From: Melioribacteraceae bacterium
Lineage (GTDB): Bacteria; Bacteroidota; Ignavibacteria; Ignavibacteriales; Melioribacteraceae
NCBI GenBank assembly: GCA_021647785.1
Contig: JAKIUC010000039.1
Span: 1-42,353, forward strand
Direction of reading: 5' to 3'
DNA length: 42,353 bases
Positions 6,686 through 15,072 of this stretch are shown in pieces. The notes beneath the pieces are model-generated. The model saw only the letters and a list, made by a program, of their open reading frames with translations. It was not told the origin of the DNA and searched no databases. Positions within the stretch are counted from its first letter, which is position 1, and every line of letters starts with the position of its first letter. The position numbers and the translations under genes are program-made.

Positions 6686-7543
6686 TTATTTGATTTTACT
6701 AATATTAGGATTTATACCTTTTGCTTTTTCAAAATATCTATTTGCAATAGGAACATCCTTATTTCTTAAATGCCAATTCCCAATTAAATGTAATATTTCT
6801 GCTGATGAATCTGAATTGTCCATTGCATTTGAAAGTTTCTCTTCGGCTTTATGAATCTCATCTAACAGAACAAATATTTTAATCTGAAAATGTCGCCAAG
6901 CAATAACCGAAGGATTTAATTTTAATGCTCTCCTAATCGATTCGTTTGCATGATAATACATCTCTTTCCTGAAATAAATCTCGGCTTCAATTTTATAAGT
7001 TTCTGCATTATTCGGTGAGAGTTCAATCGAATTTTTTATAGCTTTTAAAGCATTTTCAATTTGGTTATTTCGTAAATATATTTTTGAAACATAGAATAAA
7101 ACACTCGGTAATAATTCTGAGGAATTATAATCTTTCAAAAATTCATTGAAAATCTTTATGGAATTTTCAAGATTATTAATATGAAAATTAACAACTCCTT
7201 TAAGAAAATCCATGTTTTCATCTTTTACATTTTCATATTTACTAATAAATTTTGAGGCTTCATCAAAAAGAGAATTTCGAACAAGATAGTAGCTAACAAG
7301 TTTAATTACTTCTTCGTCGCTGCTATTTTTTTTCAGATAACTATCAAAAAGTTCTATTGCCGATTTCGTATTTCCACTTTGGTCGTATAAATCAGCCAAT
7401 TTTATTGTAGCATTTCTCTCAGCCTCTTTCTGTGTAAGCAATTTTTTGTATATCTGTATTGCCGCTAACTGATTCCCTTCTGTAAGCAAAACAGAAGCTC
7501 TCTTAAAATTTGCTTCAATATTTAAAGTATCTGTTATTCCCAT
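6686..7543 (-). CDS. Tetratricopeptide repeat protein
   Basis: A 285-residue protein built almost entirely of TPR motifs, for example LLTEGNQLAAIQIYKKLLTQ, IELFDSYLKKNSSDEEVIKL, ALKAIKNSIELSPNNAETYK, ANESIRRALKLNPSVIAWR and ANRYFEKAKGINPNISK. There is no signal peptide or membrane segment, so it is probably a cytoplasmic scaffold. Its ATG overlaps the end of guaA by 10 bases, which implies translational coupling. The partner is unknown. TPR proteins next to guaA have no general functional meaning that I know of. Confidence 0.8.
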   Translation of the reverse strand: MGITDTLNIEANFKRASVLLTEGNQLAAIQIYKKLLTQKEAERNATIKLADLYDQSGNTKSAIELFDSYLKKNSSDEEVIKLVSYYLVRNSLFDEASKFISKYENVKDENMDFLKGVVNFHINNLENSIKIFNEFLKDYNSSELLPSVLFYVSKIYLRNNQIENALKAIKNSIELSPNNAETYKIEAEIYFRKEMYYHANESIRRALKLNPSVIAWRHFQIKIFVLLDEIHKAEEKLSNAMDNSDSSAEILHLIGNWHLRNKDVPIANRYFEKAKGINPNISKIK

Positions 7544-9075
7544 TCTATTGTTGATGGTGGTTTTGAACTAATATCATATACAACACGGTTTATTCCCGGA
7601 ACATTTCTAATTATTTTATTTGATGCAGATTCAAGCACCTCCGGAGAAAATGGGAACCAATCTGCAGTCATTCCATCAACAGAAGTTACAGCACGTAATG
7701 CTAAAACATTTTCGTATGTACGTGCATCGCCCATTACACCAACGGTTTGAATTGGTAAGAGCACTGCAAATGCTTGCCAGATATCATCATATATTTTATA
7801 ATTGTATAACTCATCAATAAATATTTGGTCGGCTTCTTGCAGCATCACTAATTTTTCTTTTGTGATATCACTAATAATTCTAACAGCTAAACCAGGTCCT
7901 GGGAATGGGTGCCTCTTAATAAAATCTTGAGGCAAGCCTAGCTCATATCCAATTGCTCTTACTTCATCTTTAAATAATTCTCTGAAAGGTTCAATTAAAT
8001 TTAAGTTCATTTTATCTGGAAGCCCGCCAACGTTATGATGAGTTTTAATAGTTGCCGATTGACCTTTAACCGGAACAGACTCAATAACATCGGGGTATAA
8101 AGTACCTTGCACCAAATATTTAACATCGCCCAGTTTTTTACTCTCCTCTTCAAAAACATCAATAAAAGTATTTCCAATAATTTTTCTTTTCTTCTCAGGG
8201 TCAGTAACCCCTTCAAGTCTGGAAATAAATTTTTCGGAAGCATCAACAAATATTAAATTTAAACTATAATTGTCTTCAAACATTTTAATGATATTTGCAC
8301 TCTCATTTTTTCTCATCATTCCAGAATCGATATGGATGCAAACAAGTTTATCACCAATAGCCTCGTGCAATAAAATTGCTGCAACCGAAGAATCAACTCC
8401 GCCGCTTAATGCACAAATTACTTTTTCGCTACCAACCTCCTCTTGTATTTTTGCAATGGAACTTTTTACAAAATTTGAAGGAGTCCAATCAGCAGTAACA
8501 TTACAAATATCAAAAAGGAAATTGTTAATTATTACTTTCCCATCTTTAGTATGTGCTACTTCTGGATGGAACTGTAATCCGTATATTTTCTTTTCCTCAT
8601 TGGATAAAACACAGATTGGAGTATTCTCAGTGGTGGCGTTAACTTCAAAACTATTTGGAACTTTTGTAATCAAATCTCCATGGCTCATCCAAACAACAGA
8701 GTTGTTATTAATACCCGAAAGAATTTTTGTATCACTTGTAATTTTGATATTTGCTTTGCCATACTCCCTATCGCTTGCTGGTTCAACTTTACTATTAAAA
8801 TTGTTAGCAATTAATTGTAACCCATAACAAAGACCAAGAATGGGAATACCAAGATTAAATATTTCACTATTAATCTGCGGTGCATCTTCATCATATACAC
8901 TCATAGGACCACCGGAAAGAATTATTCCAGCAGGATTAAATTCGGCAATACTTTCAAGAGTATATTCGTGCGAGTGTATCTCGGAATAGACATTGGCTTC
9001 TCGAATACGGCGTGCAATAAGCTGAGTATATTGCGAACCGAAATCAAGAATTAAAATCGAATTATTTTTTGGCAT
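7534..9075 (-). CDS. guaA: GMP synthase (glutamine-hydrolysing)
   Basis: A 513-residue two-domain enzyme that converts XMP, ATP and glutamine to GMP, the last step of guanine nucleotide synthesis. The class I glutamine amidotransferase domain has C83 in GLCYGLQ and H170/E172 in QFHPEVA. The ATP pyrophosphatase domain has the PP-loop SGGVDSS (224-230). The C-terminal dimerisation domain ends with the highly conserved KPPSTIEWE. The length is normal. It starts downstream of the gcvH terminator, with AAGGAAG before the ATG, so it probably has its own promoter or depends on readthrough. It leads the guaA - TPR - radC run. Confidence 0.98.
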   Translation of the reverse strand: MPKNNSILILDFGSQYTQLIARRIREANVYSEIHSHEYTLESIAEFNPAGIILSGGPMSVYDEDAPQINSEIFNLGIPILGLCYGLQLIANNFNSKVEPASDREYGKANIKITSDTKILSGINNNSVVWMSHGDLITKVPNSFEVNATTENTPICVLSNEEKKIYGLQFHPEVAHTKDGKVIINNFLFDICNVTADWTPSNFVKSSIAKIQEEVGSEKVICALSGGVDSSVAAILLHEAIGDKLVCIHIDSGMMRKNESANIIKMFEDNYSLNLIFVDASEKFISRLEGVTDPEKKRKIIGNTFIDVFEEESKKLGDVKYLVQGTLYPDVIESVPVKGQSATIKTHHNVGGLPDKMNLNLIEPFRELFKDEVRAIGYELGLPQDFIKRHPFPGPGLAVRIISDITKEKLVMLQEADQIFIDELYNYKIYDDIWQAFAVLLPIQTVGVMGDARTYENVLALRAVTSVDGMTADWFPFSPEVLESASNKIIRNVPGINRVVYDISSKPPSTIEWE

Positions 9076-9100
9076 TTAATTTTATCTTCCTTCTTAAATC

Positions 9101-9138
9101 AAAAAAAAAGCTGATGGTTATGAACCAATCAGCTTTTT
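9101..9138 (-). terminator. Terminator overlapping the gcvH stop codon
   Basis: On the minus strand the stem AAAAAGCTGAT/ATCAGCTTTTT with inner GGTT/AACC (one bulged base) is followed by further T. The left arm encodes the last gcvH residues and the stop codon lies in the loop, so terminator and coding end share sequence. Confidence 0.85.
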
Positions 9139-9498
9139 GTAAACTTCACTTGATAGTAGAGAGTCTAATTGAGATGAATCTGAAAACTCAACTTTAATTA
9201 ACCAACCTTCACCGTATGGGTCAGTATTAACAAGCTCAGGCTCATCTTCCAATGCTGGATTAATTTCCACAACTTTACCAGAAATTGGAGCATATAAATC
9301 GCTTACTGTTTTCACAGCCTCTATAGACCCAAAAGTTTCACCAGCACTAATCTCCTCTAAATCAGAATCGATATCGATAAAAACAATATCGCCTAATTCA
9401 CTTTGTGCATAATCACTAACACCAATAGTTGCAATAGTATCGTCAACTTTTATCCATTCATGATCTGTCGAATATTTAATTCCTTCAGGAAAATCCAT
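9118..9498 (-). CDS. gcvH: Glycine cleavage system H protein
   Basis: A 126-residue lipoyl carrier that shuttles the aminomethyl group between the P, T and L proteins of the glycine cleavage system. The lipoylation lysine is K63 in GSIEAVKTVSDLYAPISG. The N-terminal DHEWIKVDD and the C-terminal DPYGEGWLIKVE are family hallmarks. The length is typical. It lies downstream of accC on the same strand with a short gap. No gcvT or gcvP is in the window; the GcvT-like gene near 31.8 kb is of another type. Its position after a biotin carboxylase pair may only reflect housekeeping operon packing. Confidence 0.96.
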   Translation of the reverse strand: MDFPEGIKYSTDHEWIKVDDTIATIGVSDYAQSELGDIVFIDIDSDLEEISAGETFGSIEAVKTVSDLYAPISGKVVEINPALEDEPELVNTDPYGEGWLIKVEFSDSSQLDSLLSSEVYKKLIGS

Positions 9499-9540
9499 TT
9501 TAACCTCAATAATTTTATTTCTTATTTAATCAATTTAATT

Positions 9541-10878
9541 TTAATCATCTATTAATTTATCAATAGAATTTGTATCATAATCACCATTAAGGAAATACTT
9601 ATTATTAAGAACCTTCTGATGAAATGGTATTGTAGTTTTAATCCCTTCAATAGTGAACTCATCAAAGGCTCGTTTTGCTCTTTTAATTGCATGGTCTCTA
9701 TCCACACCCCAAACAATTAATTTTGCAATTAAAGAATCGTAGTAAGGTGGAATTACATAATCGTTATAAATATGAGAATCAATTCTTACACCAAATCCAC
9801 CTGGGAAATGTAAATATTCAATTCTGCCAGGTGAGGGTCTAAAGTTAAAATTTGGGTCTTCAGCATTTATTCTAAATTCAAAACTGTGACCTTTTATTTT
9901 ACCTGGCAAATCTTGAACTTTTTCACCAGCAGCAACAAGGATTTGTTGTTTTATTAAATCAACATTATTTACCATTTCTGTTACCGGATGTTCCACTTGA
10001 ATTCTGGTATTCATTTCAATAAAATAAAAGTTCTGATCTTTATCTACCAAAAATTCAATTGTTCCTGCACCTTCATAGTTAACCGACTTTGCACCAAGTA
10101 TAGCTGCTTCAGACATTTTAACTCTAACTTCCTCCGATATTACTGGAGATGGTGCTTCCTCAATTAATTTTTGATGCCTTCGCTGAATTGAACAATCTCT
10201 TTCACCATAGGAATATACATTTCCAAATTGATCACCCATAAGTTGTATTTCAATATGTCTTGGTGCTTCAATAAATTTCTCCAAATAGAGTTCCGGATTA
10301 TCGAACCCAACACTCGCTTCATTACTTGCAGTTAGAAACGCATTTTCAACTTCTTCCTCTTTCCAAACTATACGCATCCCTTTGCCACCACCACCTGCAG
10401 AGGCTTTTAGTATTACCGGATAACCAATTTCGTTTGCAATTTTAGTTGCTTCTTCAATTGTTTCAACTGCGCCATCACTACCTGGTACTACAGGAACACC
10501 ACAGTTTTTCATTGTGGTTTTTGCAATTGCTTTATCACCCATATTTTTAATCATATCAGGAGAAGGACCTATGAATTTAATACTCATATCCTCACAGACT
10601 TGAGAAAAATCAGGGTTCTCTGCAAGAAAACCATAACCTGGGTGGATTGCATCAGTTCCTGTTACTTCTGCTGCTGCCATAATGCTTGGGATGTTTAGGT
10701 AGCTCTCTTTTCCACTTGCAGGACCAATACAAACAGCTTCATCAGCAAACACAACGTGTGCTGCTTCTTTATCTGCAGTAGAATAAACAGCTACTGTAGC
10801 GATACCCATCTCTTTACAAGTGCGAATAACACGGAGAGCTATTTCGCCTCTGTTTGCAATTAATATTTTATTAAACAA
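9541..10878 (-). CDS. accC: Biotin carboxylase subunit of acetyl-CoA carboxylase
   Basis: A 445-residue ATP-grasp enzyme that carboxylates biotin on AccB with ATP and bicarbonate, the first half-reaction of malonyl-CoA synthesis. Visible motifs are the N-terminal [20 protein letters not shown], the glycine loop GGGGKGM (162-168), [12 protein letters not shown], and the catalytic-site [17 protein letters not shown]. The length matches AccC. It is directly downstream of accB, and the efp-accB-accC order is a widespread conserved arrangement. The last ~5 residues are variable. It could also serve a propionyl-CoA carboxylase, which would fit the methylmalonyl-CoA accessory genes elsewhere in the window, but this is speculative. 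Confidence 0.97.
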   Translation of the reverse strand: MFNKILIANRGEIALRVIRTCKEMGIATVAVYSTADKEAAHVVFADEAVCIGPASGKESYLNIPSIMAAAEVTGTDAIHPGYGFLAENPDFSQVCEDMSIKFIGPSPDMIKNMGDKAIAKTTMKNCGVPVVPGSDGAVETIEEATKIANEIGYPVILKASAGGGGKGMRIVWKEEEVENAFLTASNEASVGFDNPELYLEKFIEAPRHIEIQLMGDQFGNVYSYGERDCSIQRRHQKLIEEAPSPVISEEVRVKMSEAAILGAKSVNYEGAGTIEFLVDKDQNFYFIEMNTRIQVEHPVTEMVNNVDLIKQQILVAAGEKVQDLPGKIKGHSFEFRINAEDPNFNFRPSPGRIEYLHFPGGFGVRIDSHIYNDYVIPPYYDSLIAKLIVWGVDRDHAIKRAKRAFDEFTIEGIKTTIPFHQKVLNNKYFLNGDYDTNSIDKLIDD

Positions 10879-10905
10879 ATCTTTAACCTTCCTTTATCAG
10901 AATTA

Positions 10906-11373
10906 TCAGTTTTTTTCAATTAAAAATAGCGGTTGATTATATTCAACAGCGGTTGCATTATCAACTAAAATCTCTACTATTTTCCCACTTGCATCAGCTA
11001 CAATTTCATTCATTAGTTTCATTGCTTCCACTATACATAAAACTGAACCTTCCGCAACAGTATCTCCAACTTGCACATAAGCATCAGCATCTGGAGATGG
11101 TGAAAGGTAAAAAGTTCCCACTATGGGTGAGTGTACTTCATGCAATTTTGTATTTTTAGCACCAGTTTCACTTTCAGTACTCTCTACTTGTACTGCAACT
11201 GGCTGAACTGCTTGAACCTGCCCTAGAGCTGGTTGAGGTATTGCTGTGTTTATAATCTGCTGTTTTCCATTCTTAGATATCTTTATTTTAAGATCACCTT
11301 CTTGAATAGAAAAATCTGCTATGTCACTTTGTTCAACTACTTTAATTAGTTTTTTAATTAAGTTATAATCCAT
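10906..11373 (-). CDS. accB: Biotin carboxyl carrier protein (AccB)
   Basis: A 155-residue carrier. The N-terminal ~40 residues (LIKKLIKVVEQSDIADFSI, then a KIKISKNG strand) are typical of AccB. A Pro/Gln/Val-rich linker follows, then the biotinyl domain starting HEVHSPIVGTFYLSPSPDA with the biotinylated lysine K119 in VEAMKLMNEI. It carries carboxybiotin from AccC to the carboxyltransferase (accA/accD not in the window). It sits 13 bases after efp and 27 bases before accC on the same strand, a single transcription unit. Confidence 0.96.
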   Translation of the reverse strand: MDYNLIKKLIKVVEQSDIADFSIQEGDLKIKISKNGKQQIINTAIPQPALGQVQAVQPVAVQVESTESETGAKNTKLHEVHSPIVGTFYLSPSPDADAYVQVGDTVAEGSVLCIVEAMKLMNEIVADASGKIVEILVDNATAVEYNQPLFLIEKN

Positions 11374-11386
11374 ATCTCTCTACTAT

Positions 11387-11953
11387 TTATTTTTTAACTC
11401 GTTCTACGTATCTACCTTCTCTTGTATCAATTTTCAATATATCTCCAGCATTTATAAAGATTGGAACATTTATTACTGCACCAGTCTCTAAAGTTGCTGG
11501 TTTCATTACATTGGTTGCAGTGTCGCCTTTAAAGCCCGGCTCTGTTTCTGTTACTTCAAGTTGAACAAAAATTGGAGTTTCTGCTAAAATAATTACATCT
11601 TTATCATCCAATAAAAGTTCAACCTCTTCGCTCTCTTTCAGGAATTTATCATTCGTGCCAAAGTATGATCTATCAACATTTATTTGTTCATAAGTTTCGT
11701 TATCCATTAACACCAGTGAATCACCATCTCTATAAAGGAACTGATATTTTTTTCTTTCAACACGAACAACTTCAATTGGTTCACCAGAGCGGAATGTGTT
11801 ATCGAGTACTCTTCCAGTTTTTAAGTTCTTTAATTTTGATCGAACAAACGCCCCACCTTTCCCAGGTTTCACGTGTTGAAAATCTATGATTGTATAAAGT
11901 CCATTTTTGAACTTCATTATTAAACCATTTCTAAAATCTGATGTATCTGCCAT
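11387..11953 (-). CDS. efp: Translation elongation factor P
   Basis: A 188-residue EF-P, which binds ribosomes stalled at polyproline and promotes peptide bond formation. The N-terminal KOW-like domain has the tip loop HVKPGKGGAFVR with K32 at the position that is often modified. The two OB domains include FVQLEVTETEPGFKGDTA and end GDILKIDTREGRYVERVKK. The length is standard. Retention of lysine at the tip rather than arginine suggests an EpmA-type or unmodified system; no epmA or earP is in the window. It is cotranscribed with accB and accC. Confidence 0.97.
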   Translation of the reverse strand: MADTSDFRNGLIMKFKNGLYTIIDFQHVKPGKGGAFVRSKLKNLKTGRVLDNTFRSGEPIEVVRVERKKYQFLYRDGDSLVLMDNETYEQINVDRSYFGTNDKFLKESEEVELLLDDKDVIILAETPIFVQLEVTETEPGFKGDTATNVMKPATLETGAVINVPIFINAGDILKIDTREGRYVERVKK

Positions 11954-11989
11954 ATTTCCTTCTATCTATTGCGTAAAATTTAAATAAAG

Positions 11990-12679
11990 TTAGCTATTAA
12001 TTAAAGCTAAATATTTGTCAACTTCTCTTGCTGATAGTGATGTACCATACTCTTTTTTTACTTTGTTAAGAACATTCTTAGCTTCATTACTATTTTTAAT
12101 CTTCAAATAATTAATACCAGCATTTAATAGATAGTTAGGATTGGAGGGAACATACTCACTAACATTTGCTGCTTTAGAAAAATATTTTGCAGCCGATTCG
12201 TAATCTTTTTTAGTTTCGTAACAACCAGCTTTACCTGCTAATGCAGAAGCCACCAATAAATTATGGTTGCCAGAAAAATTGGCATATTCTTCCATTGCTT
12301 TATCATATTGTTCTGTATAGTAATAAGCATTGGCAAGGTATATTCTTGCAAGTTCACCTTGCTCCGAGCCACCATATTCATCAACAATTCTAGCTAAACC
12401 AATCTCTTGAGTTCCAGCTTTTCCTTCAATAGCCTGTAAATAAAGACCTGCATCATAAGTACTTAGAACTCTACTCAATTCAACAGATGCAGATAAATTG
12501 CTTTCATCAACCTTACTTGTGTAAAGCACAACACCTATAACAATAGCAACTACTATTCCAATAACTGAAAATATGGTTGTTTGTTTCTCTTCGTAAAATT
12601 CTTTTGCTTCATAAAACGTTGTAACCAACTTATCTTCTTTTATCTCTTTTTTAGATAATTTTCTCTTTTTAGCTAACAC
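11990..12679 (-). CDS. Membrane-anchored tetratricopeptide repeat protein
   Basis: A 229-residue protein with a basic cytoplasmic N-terminus, one transmembrane helix (about residues 36-53, SVIGIVVAIVIGVVLYTS) and an extracytoplasmic TPR-like region (ARIYLANAYYYTEQYDKAMEE, AGKAGCYETKKDYESAAKYF, NYLKIKNSNEAKNVLNKVKK). The layout recalls the YfgM/ancillary SecYEG translocon type of TPR protein (TPR_21-like), but sequence identity cannot be judged here. It lies upstream of efp on the same strand with a 36-base gap and is probably in the same long operon. Confidence 0.75.
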   Translation of the reverse strand: MLAKKRKLSKKEIKEDKLVTTFYEAKEFYEEKQTTIFSVIGIVVAIVIGVVLYTSKVDESNLSASVELSRVLSTYDAGLYLQAIEGKAGTQEIGLARIVDEYGGSEQGELARIYLANAYYYTEQYDKAMEEYANFSGNHNLLVASALAGKAGCYETKKDYESAAKYFSKAANVSEYVPSNPNYLLNAGINYLKIKNSNEAKNVLNKVKKEYGTSLSAREVDKYLALINS

Positions 12680-12729
12680 AATTTCTCCTTAAGTAAATAT
12701 TATAATATAACCATTAAATTTAATAAAAA

Positions 12730-13779
12730 TTAAAGTCCAATTCTAATATGATTTGAATATATCCACGCTTTTCCATCTAAAAATATCTCTACTCTATATG
12801 CACCGGATTTCCTAATTCTAAACTCGGCATCTATATTTTCAACTTCATCAATTACTTCACCATTAACAATTAGTTTAATAACTCCACTAATATTTGGCAG
12901 AATTACACGGAGTCTAATATTATCGTTATACTCAAGGCTTTCCCCCATCTGATAAATCATATTGGAATCTTGTGCAAAATATCTAAATCCTTTTGCATCT
13001 CCGTGGTAATAATTTGAAACGAACAATCGTCCACATTTAAGAGTTTTAAGAATTTCATTTTTATCCTCTGTAAACTCAACTCCACGATTAGAAACATGAA
13101 GCGGTCTGTTGCAAAGTAGGTGCGTTCTTATTGATTTAAATAAAACCTTGTATGGAAAAACCTCCATTTCAAAAAAGCCAAGTAAATTTAATTTATGTGC
13201 GTGAGCATCAACCCCGCCTATGCCAACAACACTTCGCTTCTTATTCAATTTATCCCACAATTCTAATGTCTTTTTTGGTGGTGCAACTATCGATTTTCGG
13301 GGATGCACAAAATGATTATATTTATTACTATCGTTCAAACCTTCCATCCATTCAGACATATGGTTCCAAATTTCAATACCAGTAAAGTCTTCTGTATTCC
13401 ATTCCTTCCAAGGGTAAGGAGGATGCTCACTCATTGAAGAACGTTCCTCGTGAGGATGTGCAATAAATCCTATACCGCCCTTCTCTTTTACTTTTGAAAC
13501 ATATTCTTTAGCAGAGATGCGTGTAGAAAAAGTTTTATCAATACCTAAAGCGAGGTAGTGATTAACATTTTGCTTATCGTTAATTTCTGCCCCAACGAGA
13601 AGAAAGGTTTTATCGTGCCATCCCTCTTTACCATCATTTTTTGCCCGCAAAGTATTATGGTCAGTTAAAATAATATAATCCAAGCCAACCTCTTGTGCAG
13701 CTTTAATTATTTCCTCTACTGTGCCAGAGCCATCAGAATAAGTAGAGTGTATATGTATTGAACCTACATACTCGACCAT
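12730..13779 (-). CDS. PHP domain metal-dependent phosphoesterase
   Basis: A 349-residue protein with an N-terminal polymerase-and-histidinol-phosphatase (PHP) domain. Metal ligands are visible in HIHSTYSDGSG, ILTDHNTLR, IAHPHEER and GGVDAHAH. The C-terminal ~110 residues look beta-rich (LRVILPNISGVIKLIVNGEVI, AYRVEIFLDGKAWIYS) and may form an accessory sandwich. PHP proteins of this layout act as phosphatases on nucleotide or sugar phosphates, but the substrate here is unknown. The start is 6 bases after the stop of the 98-residue gene, and it is followed by the TPR membrane protein on the same strand. Confidence 0.8.
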   Translation of the reverse strand: MVEYVGSIHIHSTYSDGSGTVEEIIKAAQEVGLDYIILTDHNTLRAKNDGKEGWHDKTFLLVGAEINDKQNVNHYLALGIDKTFSTRISAKEYVSKVKEKGGIGFIAHPHEERSSMSEHPPYPWKEWNTEDFTGIEIWNHMSEWMEGLNDSNKYNHFVHPRKSIVAPPKKTLELWDKLNKKRSVVGIGGVDAHAHKLNLLGFFEMEVFPYKVLFKSIRTHLLCNRPLHVSNRGVEFTEDKNEILKTLKCGRLFVSNYYHGDAKGFRYFAQDSNMIYQMGESLEYNDNIRLRVILPNISGVIKLIVNGEVIDEVENIDAEFRIRKSGAYRVEIFLDGKAWIYSNHIRIGL

Positions 13780-13785
13780 GATAAA

Positions 13786-14082
13786 TTATATTTCAATTAG
13801 GGTTAAATATTCTGTGGTGCCTGGTTTTACTAAATCAGAAAGTTTGTTCATTAGTATGTCGGTTCTTTCATCTGCAACATCATCATAATTATCGTAAGTC
13901 TCTTGGTTTTCAAATTGATATATTTCTTTATACATATTCTTCTTCCCTTTTACTGCATATACTGAATAGATCTCTAATCCATCAGCTTTTACAATATTTT
14001 TTAACTCTCTAATAACGTCTAAAAAAACATCATTTTTATCCTCTATAATTTCGTACTTAATTGTAAAAATAACTTTACTCAT
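13786..14082 (-). CDS. Hypothetical protein (98 aa), possible dimeric alpha/beta-barrel (ABM-like)
   Basis: A small soluble protein with the pattern beta (KVIFTIKYEII), helix (VFLDVIRELKNIVK), beta (LEIYSVYAVKG), beta (MYKEIYQFEN), helix (DERTDILMNKLSDLV), beta (TEYLTLIEI). This fits ferredoxin-like dimeric barrels such as antibiotic-biosynthesis-monooxygenase-like proteins. No catalytic residues can be named. Its ATG shares one base with the dapF stop, so the two are translationally coupled. The coupling suggests steady coexpression with dapF and the PHP gene but says little about function. Confidence 0.6.
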   Translation of the reverse strand: MSKVIFTIKYEIIEDKNDVFLDVIRELKNIVKADGLEIYSVYAVKGKKNMYKEIYQFENQETYDNYDDVADERTDILMNKLSDLVKPGTTEYLTLIEI

Positions 14083-14930
14083 TAATTTTCCTCATTATCT
14101 ATTTTATATATTCCTTGAAATACTATTTTTGCTGGACCAGTAAGTGTAACATTTTCAATTCTATTTCTATTTTTCTGAAAATCAACTTCCAAAATATTTC
14201 CTCTTTTAGTTTTAAGTTTTACAGGGGTTGATATTTTACCCTCCATAAATGAAATAATTGCAGAGGCAACTGAACCAGTACCGCAAGCAAATGTTTCTTC
14301 TTCAATCCCTTTCTCATAAGTTCTAATATTTATAATATTATTTTTAATTGAAATAAAATTAACATTTGTACCAAGTGGTTCAAAGTGCTTACTATATCTT
14401 ATAGCTTTGGCATATTCTTCCATAGGAAATAATTCGATATCCCCAAGTGAATTAGCAGAGTCATCAATGTTAACCACAGCATGAGAAGCACCAATATCAA
14501 CAAAAGAGAGGTTCAACTTTTTATTTAAAGCCTCTATTTTAATATTCTGCTCTATTGTTGTTGGTGAATTTAGATTAAATCGAATACTGTTATCATCAAT
14601 TAAAGCTCCCGAGAAATCTTCCCCATTAAATGTGAACTTTGTATCTACACCACTAATTCTTTTACTATAATCTGCGTATTTAATAACACACCTTGCACCA
14701 TTTCCGCAAAGCATTCCGCCACTGCCATCAGAATTAAAATACTCCATTTTGAAATCAATATTGTCGCCATCATCAATGGTTAGTAGTCCATCAGCACCAA
14801 CGCCATACCTTCTATCACAAATTCTTTTTATCAATTCAGAAGTAATAGAAGTTTTTGGATTTAGCTTTTTGTCTATTAAAACAAAATCGTTTCCGGCACC
14901 AGTTAGTTTTGTAAAATTTATTTCATTCAT
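14082..14930 (-). CDS. dapF: Diaminopimelate epimerase
   Basis: A 282-residue cofactor-independent racemase that converts LL- to meso-diaminopimelate, the peptidoglycan precursor and penultimate step to lysine. The two catalytic cysteines are C75 in LCGNGARC and C216 in ETFACGTGS. The N-terminus FTKLTGAGNDFVLID is characteristic. The length is normal. It is the first gene of a long minus-strand run (dapF, hypothetical, PHP, TPR, efp, accB, accC, gcvH). The promoter must lie in the 142-base divergent gap to bshC. Confidence 0.97.
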   Translation of the reverse strand: MNEINFTKLTGAGNDFVLIDKKLNPKTSITSELIKRICDRRYGVGADGLLTIDDGDNIDFKMEYFNSDGSGGMLCGNGARCVIKYADYSKRISGVDTKFTFNGEDFSGALIDDNSIRFNLNSPTTIEQNIKIEALNKKLNLSFVDIGASHAVVNIDDSANSLGDIELFPMEEYAKAIRYSKHFEPLGTNVNFISIKNNIINIRTYEKGIEEETFACGTGSVASAIISFMEGKISTPVKLKTKRGNILEVDFQKNRNRIENVTLTGPAKIVFQGIYKIDNEEN

Positions 14931-15038
14931 AGCAAGTCGAAATTTAAGTTAATAGAGCTTTTTAAGCAATAAAATAAAGTAGGATAAGTTATTATAAAGG
15001 AAATACTATCTTTTTAAAACCACTTCAAAATAAATTGT

Positions 15039-15046
15039 TATTTTTG
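15039..15046 (+). promoter_or_regulatory. Bacteroidetes-type -7 element before bshC
   Basis: TATTTTTG followed by CAC fits the Bacteroidetes -7 consensus TAnnTTTG. It is 27 bases upstream of the bshC ATG. The matching -33 TTG is not convincing; a T-rich stretch lies near 15010. This makes the 142-base dapF-bshC gap a divergent promoter region. Confidence 0.4.
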
Positions 15047-15072
15047 CACATAGAAAAATAAAAGGAAGTTAG

